From Acidiferrobacter sp. (lineage in GTDB: Bacteria > Pseudomonadota > Gammaproteobacteria > Arenicellales > UBA868), in NCBI GenBank assembly GCA_002694065.1, contig NZKZ01000012.1:1-17237 (forward strand): a DNA stretch of 17,237 nucleotides. The letters run 5' to 3'. Below the pieces are notes generated by a model. The model was not told the DNA's origin and did no database searches. It was given only the letters and a program-made list of their open reading frames with translations. Numbering within the stretch: position 1 is the first letter of the stretch; every line of letters begins with the position of its first letter. The position numbers and the translations under genes were made by a program. Positions 6,674 through 13,011 of the stretch are shown here, one piece after another.

Positions 6674-8458
6674 TTAATACACCCTCGCCTTGGGGGGAAT
6701 GCTTTCTACTTCCGGCATACCTGTTTCCATTGTGACGGGACGGTAGGAGAGTTCGATTGCATCTTCTTTGGTGCAGGCTAGCGTATGAACCATCCAGGCA
6801 TTATCATCGCGATCGGGATAGTCATCCCGGGCATGTGCCCCCCGGCTTTCCGTCCGGGCGCGGGCGCTATGGACCGTCACCCGGGCTTGCCCCAGCAGGT
6901 TTTCGAGTTCGAGTGTTTCGACCAGGTCTGTGTTCCAGATAAGGGATCGATCAGTTACCCCAACATCTGCAAACATCCCAGAAGTCTCATCGATCTGGGT
7001 GACTCCCTCGCTCAAGACCTGTTCGTTCCTGAATACGGCGCAGTTGGCCTGCATCACGCGCTGCATGCGCAAGCGGATGGCTGCGGTGTTCGCGGGACCC
7101 TTGGAAAAACGGATACGATCAAAGCGCGCGAGTATCTTGTCCACGCCTGACGGGTCGCCCTGCAAGGAGACTTTTTCCGCCGACACGGTCTTGGCAGCAT
7201 GTTGCCCCGCCGCCCGACCAAAAACGATCAGATCCAACAAACTGTTAGAGCCAAGCCGGTTTGCCCCATGCACAGAGACACAGGCGGCTTCCCCGATGGC
7301 CATTAAACCTGGAACGGTTGGTGCGGTGCCATCCTGCAACCGCCCAAGACATTCTCCATGAATATTGGTCGGGATGCCTCCCATGTTGTAGTGCACAGTC
7401 GGAATCACGGGAATCGGCTCCTTGCAGACGTCGATACCTGCGAAGATCTGAGCCGTCTCTGAAATCCCCGGGAGACGCTCAGAGAGGATTTCGGGACCGA
7501 GATGTTCCAGGTGCAGATGAATGTGGTCTCCTTCGTTTCCCACGCCTCGTCCAGCACGGATCTCCATGGTCATTGAGCGACTCACCACGTCGCGGGAAGC
7601 GAGATCCTTTGCGTTCGGAGCGTAGCGCTCCATAAAACGTTCACCGTCCGCATTGGTCAGGAATCCGCCCTCGCCGCGTGCCCCTTCCGTGATCAGGCAG
7701 CCAGATCCATAAATGCCGGTCGGGTGGAACTGAACAAATTCCATGTCCTGTAGCGGCAAACCCGCGCGCAGCACCATAGCATTTCCGTCCCCGGTGCAGG
7801 TATGAGCGGAGGTAGCGGAAAAATAGGCCCTGCCGTAGCCGCCGGTCGCAAGAATCACCCGCTTTGCCCAGAAGACATGGATAGCTCCGGTTTCCAGACA
7901 CCAGGTGACTACCCCTCTGCACTCACCAGATTCCATGATCAGATCGAGACAGAAGTATTCAATAAAGAATTCAACTCTGTGACGCAATGACTGCTGATAA
8001 AGGGTGTGCAGAATAGCGTGGCCGGTCCGATCCGCAGCAGCGCAGGTTCTTTGCGCCTGACCTTGCCCGAAATGGGTTGTCATCCCCCCAAACGCTCTTT
8101 GGTAGATTTTCCCCTCCGCTGTTCGCGAGAACGGGACTCCATAGTGTTCGAGTTCAATAACCGCAGAGGGAGCTTCTTTACACATGAAACTGATCGCTTC
8201 CTGGTCACCAAGCCAGTCCGACCCCTTCACCGTATCGTACATATGCCACCTCCAGTCATCCTCTCCCATGTTGGCCAGGGCCGCACTCATGCCGCCTTGC
8301 GCAGCTACGGTATGGGAGCGGGTAGGAAAGACTTTGGTCACGCAGGCTGTTCGCTGACCTGCTTCTGCAAGGCTCAGGCAAGCGCGCAGGCCGGCACCTC
8401 CGGCCCCTACCACGACCACGTCATGCTCGTGATGGATAATTTCGTAAGCGGAAGTCAC
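6674..8458 (-). CDS. sdhA: Succinate dehydrogenase flavoprotein subunit
   Basis: SdhA oxidises succinate to fumarate on covalently bound FAD, at the cytoplasmic face of complex II. The protein has 594 residues. It shows the Rossmann motif VVVVGAGGAGLRA, the FAD-attachment His49 in FPTRSHTVAAQGG, His245 and Thr247 in FVQFHPTGIYG, Glu258 in TEGARGEGG, the catalytic Arg289 in LASRDVVSRS, and His356 in PTVHYNMGGIPTN. Phrases such as MEFVQFHPTGIYGSG, RLPGISET and IFAGIDVCKEPIP resemble the mitochondrial/alphaproteobacterial type more than E. coli SdhA. The start is GTG at 8458, seven bases after the sdhD stop, with no strong ribosome site, suggesting translational coupling. Confidence 0.97.
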   Translation of the reverse strand: MTSAYEIIHHEHDVVVVGAGGAGLRACLSLAEAGQRTACVTKVFPTRSHTVAAQGGMSAALANMGEDDWRWHMYDTVKGSDWLGDQEAISFMCKEAPSAVIELEHYGVPFSRTAEGKIYQRAFGGMTTHFGQGQAQRTCAAADRTGHAILHTLYQQSLRHRVEFFIEYFCLDLIMESGECRGVVTWCLETGAIHVFWAKRVILATGGYGRAYFSATSAHTCTGDGNAMVLRAGLPLQDMEFVQFHPTGIYGSGCLITEGARGEGGFLTNADGERFMERYAPNAKDLASRDVVSRSMTMEIRAGRGVGNEGDHIHLHLEHLGPEILSERLPGISETAQIFAGIDVCKEPIPVIPTVHYNMGGIPTNIHGECLGRLQDGTAPTVPGLMAIGEAACVSVHGANRLGSNSLLDLIVFGRAAGQHAAKTVSAEKVSLQGDPSGVDKILARFDRIRFSKGPANTAAIRLRMQRVMQANCAVFRNEQVLSEGVTQIDETSGMFADVGVTDRSLIWNTDLVETLELENLLGQARVTVHSARARTESRGAHARDDYPDRDDNAWMVHTLACTKEDAIELSYRPVTMETGMPEVESIPPKARVY

Positions 8459-8465
8459 TGGTGCA

Positions 8466-8828
8466 TCACGCCGAAGCGACTGAGAGAATTGCCCACAGGC
8501 TTGCGACCGTGAGAACCACAGCGGCGAACCGAACAGTCCAAATAAGCCCGCGCTGCACCGATGGACTCAAGTAGTCCTCAATAATGACTTGAAGACCGAG
8601 CGCGCCGTGAAGATAGGACACCGGAAGCAGGATAATCAGGGCCGTCATTGGCCCTAAGCCCTGGATCCAGCTTCTCGCTGATAGATAAGACCCTGCATCG
8701 AGCGACCGCATCATCCAGAGCGTCCAGAGTATCAAAGGCAACATCAGGATGGCGGTGACGCGTTGCCACCGCCAGTGGCCTAAACCCGGGTGAGTTGTTG
8801 CAGCGGATCTCGCTCTGGTGGTGTCCAT
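8466..8828 (-). CDS. sdhD: Succinate dehydrogenase membrane anchor subunit SdhD
   Basis: With SdhC this subunit anchors complex II in the inner membrane and forms the haem b and ubiquinone sites. The protein has 120 residues with three predicted membrane helices, at about 24-40, 59-80 and 92-116. The motif GLGHWRWQRVTAIL near the N-terminus is typical of the alphaproteobacterial form. SYLHGALGLQVIIEDYL contains His74, the expected haem ligand, and the Asp85-Tyr86 pair equivalent to E. coli Asp82-Tyr83 near the quinone. ATG start, 17 bases after sdhC. Confidence 0.93.
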   Translation of the reverse strand: MDTTRARSAATTHPGLGHWRWQRVTAILMLPLILWTLWMMRSLDAGSYLSARSWIQGLGPMTALIILLPVSYLHGALGLQVIIEDYLSPSVQRGLIWTVRFAAVVLTVASLWAILSVASA

Positions 8829-8845
8829 TGACTAAATAAGGTGTC

Positions 8846-9226
8846 CTAGTTGACCAACAATAGGGTGAGCACTGACAGGATTACCGAGGCTGCGACTACG
8901 GCCCAGCCACTGGCATAGACACTGCTGAGTGAAAAACCAAATCCCCAATCCCAGGCCAAGTGCCTGACACCGTTAAGCAGGTGGTAGTAGAGACAAAAAA
9001 CGACACCAGCCATGAGTAGAACGGACATCCAACTGTCCCAGAACCCGACAAAAGGGGCATAGGCGAACTCACCGAGAGCGAGGCTGACAAGCCACAAGGA
9101 CAAGACCACGGTGGCGCCGGACAGGAAAAGACCGGTCAGCCGATGGGCAATCGACAGCACGCTCGTCAACTGAGGGCGATAGACCTGCAAATGCGGTGAG
9201 ATCGGTCTTGCGCGAGAATTTGACAT
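8846..9226 (-). CDS. sdhC: Succinate dehydrogenase cytochrome b556 subunit SdhC
   Basis: This is the membrane subunit that binds haem b and quinone with SdhD. The protein has 126 residues with three membrane helices, at about 30-50, 66-86 and 104-125. The family signature RPISPHLQVYR near the N-terminus is followed by SVLSIAHRLTG, containing the Ser and Arg of the quinone site. YYHLLNGVRHLAWD holds the haem ligand His82. ATG start with no evident ribosome site. It is 38 bases downstream of the SDHAF4-like gene on the same strand, so the two are probably co-transcribed. Confidence 0.94.
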   Translation of the reverse strand: MSNSRARPISPHLQVYRPQLTSVLSIAHRLTGLFLSGATVVLSLWLVSLALGEFAYAPFVGFWDSWMSVLLMAGVVFCLYYHLLNGVRHLAWDWGFGFSLSSVYASGWAVVAASVILSVLTLLLVN

Positions 9227-9264
9227 TCGAATGTAGAAAACGTGGTCTGAGCGACTCGATCTGG

Positions 9265-9489
9265 TTAAAAATCAATGCAGCGGCCGTTCCGCTCCCAGTC
9301 GCCGTAGCGGGTCGGGTCGGGCTGCGCGGAAGGCGAATCCAGAGGACGACCCTCCGGCAGAGACTCCGGTATTGTCGATTTCTGATCTTCGGACTCTTGC
9401 TTGTGGTCTATCTTGCGGGCGTTCGCATGAGATTCACCGGCAAACTTCAACTGCGCGGGGATTTTTACTTTTTCCATAATTTTGTGCAT
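9265..9489 (-). CDS. SDHAF4-like (DUF1674) succinate dehydrogenase assembly factor
   Basis: This small protein of 74 residues ends in PDPTRYGDWERNGRCIDF. That is almost exactly the conserved C-terminus of the DUF1674 / Sdh8 / SDHAF4 family, with the PTRYGDWE core and a final GRxxDF. In yeast and animal mitochondria SDHAF4 binds flavinylated SdhA, limits its autoxidation and helps it join SdhB. The N-terminal half is charged, low in complexity and probably disordered, as is usual for the family. ATG at 9489 is favoured, with AAGG eight bases upstream. An in-frame TTG at 9531 would add 14 residues and has a poorly spaced site. It is the first gene of the sdh operon, 38 bases before sdhC, and this supports the function. 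The bacterial role is inferred from homology and position. Confidence 0.88.
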   Translation of the reverse strand: MHKIMEKVKIPAQLKFAGESHANARKIDHKQESEDQKSTIPESLPEGRPLDSPSAQPDPTRYGDWERNGRCIDF

Positions 9490-9648
9490 TGCAACAACCT
9501 TGATTCTGCAAGCCTTCCTAAACGTTTTCAAGGCCTTTCATGTTTGCACCAGCAACTTTCGAAGGCGTAATATCGCACGTCGCGGTGAAAGCGCTGTCAG
9601 CAGTGGCGACGCCTCCGATCTTTTCTTCCGAACCTCCGATAGGCTCCT
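9490..9648. promoter_or_regulatory. Divergent intergenic region, sdh operon / ygfZ
   Basis: This region must contain the start signals for the sdh operon (leftward) and ygfZ (rightward). I see no convincing sigma-70 -35/-10 pair. TAATAT near 9568 could be a weak rightward -10. The 8-base direct repeat CCTCCGAT occurs at 9612-9619 and 9633-9640, just before the ygfZ start. AAGG at 9501-9498 on the minus strand is the probable ribosome site for the SDHAF4-like gene. Confidence 0.4.
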
Positions 9649-10506
9649 ATGATAATCCCGGCACCCGAGTTCCACGTCTACCGATGCTTTGGTGATGACG
9701 CCGAAGCTTTTCTCCAGAATCAGTTCACCGGCGAGGTCTGCACGATTTCTGAAGGGGGTTGGTCTCTTTCGGGTTATTGCTCTCCAAAAGGCCGTCTCCT
9801 GGCCCTCTTTTTTGTCTGTCGGCGGGAAAATGAATTCTTGGTATCCACCCATGGGTCGCTCGCCGAGCATGTGATTGCTCGACTTCGTATGTATGTGATG
9901 CGTGCAGATGTCTCTTTTGAGTTACTAACCGGTCAACATCTCGCCTTCCACGATAAAAGGGCAAACGGCGCGGATGGGTTAAAGGGTTCCTCAGAACCAT
10001 TCTCCCTTCAGAATCTTTTGGATGTTTCAACGATCGACGCAGTCACTACCGACGAGGCAGGAAAAACAGCCGCCTTCCACGCGCTCTGTATCGAATTGGG
10101 ATTACCCCTGATAAGTGCGCCGCTCTCCGAGGCTTTAATCCCCCAGTCTGTGAACCTGGATCTGGTGGGTGGGGTAAGTTTCAAGAAAGGGTGTTACCCA
10201 GGTCAGGAAATCGTCGCTCGCGTTCGTTACAGAGGCAAGCCCAAACAGCGGATGATCCGCGCCGTCGCCGAACACACACAACTCCCTGAGCCGGGAACCG
10301 CCCTCAAGTGCACACCCACCAAATCTGGTCGTGACGGGGTGGTCATCTGTGCCGCCGTTGACCAGACTTGTGACGAAATACAACTGTTGGCGGCGGTGCC
10401 AACAGAAGCAATAACGCCACTTCAGTCCGGAGGCCTCTCCTGGGAAGATGTCCCGCTGACGGTCTCACCTCTGCCCTACCCGATTCCTGCAGAAGATTTG
10501 GATTAG
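9649..10506 (+). CDS. ygfZ: Folate-binding protein YgfZ (Fe-S cluster maintenance)
   Basis: YgfZ (IBA57 in mitochondria) is a tetrahydrofolate-dependent protein of the aminomethyltransferase (GcvT) fold that supports certain iron-sulfur enzymes. The protein has 285 residues (E. coli: 326). The key family motif appears as KKGCYPGQEIVARVRYRG, with the conserved Cys in KGCYxGQE. The N-terminal half shows the usual folate-domain pattern: FLQNQFTGEV, then GYCSPKGRLLALFFV. ATG start, with AGG about eight bases upstream. It is divergent from the sdh operon and three bases from the stop of ftsB on the other strand. In E. coli ygfZ is likewise next to sdhE (ygfY). Placement beside sdh fits a role in keeping SdhB or related Fe-S proteins active. 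Confidence 0.93.
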   Translation: MIIPAPEFHVYRCFGDDAEAFLQNQFTGEVCTISEGGWSLSGYCSPKGRLLALFFVCRRENEFLVSTHGSLAEHVIARLRMYVMRADVSFELLTGQHLAFHDKRANGADGLKGSSEPFSLQNLLDVSTIDAVTTDEAGKTAAFHALCIELGLPLISAPLSEALIPQSVNLDLVGGVSFKKGCYPGQEIVARVRYRGKPKQRMIRAVAEHTQLPEPGTALKCTPTKSGRDGVVICAAVDQTCDEIQLLAAVPTEAITPLQSGGLSWEDVPLTVSPLPYPIPAEDLD

Positions 10507-10509
10507 GTG

Positions 10510-10821
10510 CTAGTCCGCGTCAGGTGACAGCGCATTCTCGTCGGGCAGGACCACCTGGTAGTAGGTTTCCCCCGGTTTGATCAGGCCCAGTTGCTCGCGC
10601 GCTCTTGCCTCAATGGCCTCGACACGATTCTTGATTTCATTGACATCGGCATGGAGCCGATTATTGCGCTCTCGGAGAGCGAGATTCTCCTGCTCCAGTT
10701 CGTTGACGGAGTGCCGCAGGTGGATCAGGTCGACGACATTGCTCTTCCCAAACCACAGGGCGTACTGCAAAGCGGCGACAAGCCCGATTAGACAGAAGAT
10801 TATCGTCCTAAGGTAGGGCAA
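10510..10821 (-). CDS. ftsB: Cell division protein FtsB
   Basis: FtsB is a bitopic inner-membrane protein that forms the FtsQLB complex controlling septal peptidoglycan synthesis. The protein has 103 residues, the same length as in E. coli. It has a short N-terminal cytoplasmic end, one membrane helix (about residues 5-21), the family motif LQYALWFGK, a periplasmic coiled coil (about 28-70, LRHSVNELEQENLALRERN) and the C-terminal PGETYYQVV that contacts FtsQ. The start is TTG at 10821. An in-frame stop lies four codons upstream, and the protein contains no other Met, so TTG is the only reasonable start. GAGAG lies upstream. It follows eno by 27 bases, the usual order. ispD and ispF, which often follow it, are absent here. 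Confidence 0.95.
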   Translation of the reverse strand: MPYLRTIIFCLIGLVAALQYALWFGKSNVVDLIHLRHSVNELEQENLALRERNNRLHADVNEIKNRVEAIEARAREQLGLIKPGETYYQVVLPDENALSPDAD

Positions 10822-10848
10822 CGCCGACTCTCAAACCGTGCGGGACAC

Positions 10849-12156
10849 TTACAGTTGTGCAAACGCTTGTCTGCCGGCATAGACCGCCCGGTCACCCAGC
10901 GCCTCCTCGATCCGGAGCAGCCGGTTGTACTTGGCTGTTCTCTCTGATCTGCACAGTGAGCCGGTTTTTATCTGATCGGCACCGACACCCACCGCAAGGT
11001 CGGCAATAGTCGTGTCTTCTGTCTCTCCTGATCGGTGCGAGACCGTGACCGTGTAGCCGTTCGACTGTGCAAGTCGGACGGCATCGAGCGTCTCGCTCAA
11101 GGTGCCAATCTGATTCACCTTAATCAGGATAGAGTTCGCCGCCTGCAGGTCAATCCCTTTTTCCAGAATGCCTGGATTTGTGACAAAAAGATCATCCCCG
11201 GTCAATTGCACGGTCTGCCCCAGCTTTTTCGTCAGTGTTACCCAACCTTCCCAGTCATCCTCATCAAGAGGGTCTTCCAGAGAAAGAATCGGAATCCGGT
11301 CTGTGAGCTCAGAAATCAGATTAATAAACTCACCGGTGGTGTAACTATGTTCTTCAGACTGCAGGCGGTATTGGCCTCCTGAGAAGAACTCTGAACTCGC
11401 TAAATCGAGCCCCAAAAAAACGTCCTCGGACGGCATATATCCAGACCGTTCGACCGCCTGCAGCACCGCCTGCAGCGCGGCTTCGTTTGAGGGAAAGTCT
11501 GGGGCGAATCCACCCTCGTCCCCTACTGCGGTCTGAAGCCCCTGGGCTGTCAGCTCTGCACGCAACTGGTGGAAGATCTCAACTCCGCAACGAAGCGCCT
11601 CACCGAAGGTGTTTGACCCAACCGGAAGCACCATAAACTCCTGGAAATCGATACTGTTATCGGCATGGGCCCCACCGTTAAGAATGTTCATCTGGGGCAC
11701 AGGAAGCCGCGCCGGACTCAAATTGCCGTGAAGCGTACCGATATGATCGAACAATCCCTTGCCAAGACCGCGTGCTGCCGCCCTGACCGTTGCCAGTGAG
11801 GCGGCGAGCAGAGCATTGGCCCCAAGGCGCTCCTTATTCGGAGTGCCGTCCAGACTGAGCAACTGCTCATCGACTTGGCGTTGATCTGACGCGTCGCAGC
11901 CCACGAGGCACTGTTTAATCTCGCCGTTGACATTAGCGACTGCCCTGCTGACTCCTTTGCCGTTAAACCGGGTCGAGTCGCCATCTCTAAGCTCTAGGGC
12001 CTCACGCTTCCCGGTGGATGCGCCAGACGGAACTGCTGCACGACCGACTATGCCGCTTTGCAGCGTCACTTCCGCTTCGAGCGTTGGAAACCCCCGCGAA
12101 TCGAGTATCTCCCTTGCGTGAACCTGGGAAATTTCCAGAGAGGATGGGTGGCTCAT
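10849..12156 (-). CDS. eno: Enolase
   Basis: Enolase converts 2-phosphoglycerate to phosphoenolpyruvate in glycolysis and, in many proteobacteria, is also part of the RNA degradosome. The protein has 435 residues. Catalytic and metal residues are visible: Glu214 in VGDEGGFAP, Asp251 in GLDLASSEF, Glu294 in LEDPLDEDDWEGW, Asp321 in LTGDDLFVTNP, Lys346 in LIKVNQIGTL and His374 in VSHRSGETEDT. The N-terminal loop VPSGASTGKREALELRD is intact. ATG start with GAGG ten bases upstream. It is 36 bases after kdsA and before ftsB, the conserved pyrG-kdsA-eno-ftsB order of gammaproteobacteria. The phosphoenolpyruvate made is also a substrate of KdsA. Confidence 0.98.
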   Translation of the reverse strand: MSHPSSLEISQVHAREILDSRGFPTLEAEVTLQSGIVGRAAVPSGASTGKREALELRDGDSTRFNGKGVSRAVANVNGEIKQCLVGCDASDQRQVDEQLLSLDGTPNKERLGANALLAASLATVRAAARGLGKGLFDHIGTLHGNLSPARLPVPQMNILNGGAHADNSIDFQEFMVLPVGSNTFGEALRCGVEIFHQLRAELTAQGLQTAVGDEGGFAPDFPSNEAALQAVLQAVERSGYMPSEDVFLGLDLASSEFFSGGQYRLQSEEHSYTTGEFINLISELTDRIPILSLEDPLDEDDWEGWVTLTKKLGQTVQLTGDDLFVTNPGILEKGIDLQAANSILIKVNQIGTLSETLDAVRLAQSNGYTVTVSHRSGETEDTTIADLAVGVGADQIKTGSLCRSERTAKYNRLLRIEEALGDRAVYAGRQAFAQL

Positions 12157-12192
12157 AGCCTGGTGCCTCTTGAATTTGTCGATGAAAATTAG

Positions 12193-13011
12193 CTAAAGAT
12201 GTGATTGCCTTGCCGCTTCGTGAATCCTTAATAAGTCCTCAAGAAGAGGTTGCAGTCTGTCCAAAGGCCAGGCGTTTGGTCCGTCACTTAACGCTGCCGA
12301 AGGGTCGATGTGTGTCTCCATGAATACACCAGCGACCCCTGCCGCAACTGCCGCCCGAGCGAGTAATGGGACAAACTCACGCTGCCCATCAGAGCAATCG
12401 CCACCAGCACCTGGCAACTGTACCGAGTGAGTAGCGTCAAAGATCACCGGAAAACCCAATGACGCCATCACCTGTAACGAGCGCATATCGACCACCAGGT
12501 TATGGTAGCCAAAAGTGGTTCCCCGCTCGCATAAGAACAGGTCACTCGCTCCGGCCGCACTGGCTTTCTTTGCCACCGTACGCATTTCCTGAGGGGCCAT
12601 GAACTGACCCTTCTTGATATTCACCGGCACACCTGTGGCTGCCGCGGCCACAATAAGATCGGTCTGCCGGCAGAGAAAAGCCGGGGTCTGCAGCATGTCG
12701 ACGATGTCTCCCGCCAGCGCTGCCTGTTCTGGTGTGTGAACATCAGTCAATACCGGCAGCCCCGTTTCGGACCGAACTTCCTCAAGAATCTTGAGACCGG
12801 TGTCCAGGCCCGGGCCTCGAAATGACTCCCCTGAAGACCGATTGCCTTTATCAAATGAGGATTTGTACACCAGGAGAACGCCAAGAGCAGATGCCGTCTC
12901 AGCAAGCGTGTCAGCTGTGCGCAGCGCATTGTCCCGACTTTCAATCACGCACGGTCCGGCAATAAAAAACAGCGATTCTTCGCCGCCTTTGCGATTTCTA
13001 AAAATACTCAC
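12193..13011 (-). CDS. kdsA: Kdo-8-phosphate synthase, metal-dependent type
   Basis: KdsA joins phosphoenolpyruvate and arabinose 5-phosphate to give Kdo 8-phosphate for the lipopolysaccharide inner core. The protein has 272 residues. The N-terminal motif is IAGPCVIES, with Cys21, where the metal-free E. coli and Pseudomonas enzymes have an Asn (GGMNVLES). With His195 (FDATHSVQ), Glu232 (METH) and Asp243 (SDGPN) this makes the four-residue metal site known from the Aquifex enzyme, so it should need a divalent metal. Substrate motifs KSSFDKGNRSS and LTDVHTPEQA are present. The start is GTG at 13011, overlapping the pyrG TGA stop (GTGA). The overlap implies translational coupling to CTP synthase. 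CTP is later used to activate Kdo. Confidence 0.95.
   Translation of the reverse strand: MSIFRNRKGGEESLFFIAGPCVIESRDNALRTADTLAETASALGVLLVYKSSFDKGNRSSGESFRGPGLDTGLKILEEVRSETGLPVLTDVHTPEQAALAGDIVDMLQTPAFLCRQTDLIVAAAATGVPVNIKKGQFMAPQEMRTVAKKASAAGASDLFLCERGTTFGYHNLVVDMRSLQVMASLGFPVIFDATHSVQLPGAGGDCSDGQREFVPLLARAAVAAGVAGVFMETHIDPSAALSDGPNAWPLDRLQPLLEDLLRIHEAARQSHL

Noticed and set aside
9196..9570. Plus-strand open frame of 124 codons opposite sdhC and the SDHAF4-like gene
   Set aside because: The minus-strand frame carries the clear SDHAF4 C-terminus. The plus frame shows no known motif and overlaps sdhC.
9612..9640. CCTCCGAT direct repeat before ygfZ as a regulator site
   Set aside because: Two copies of an 8-base word 21 bases apart is weak evidence on its own, and no known operator matches.
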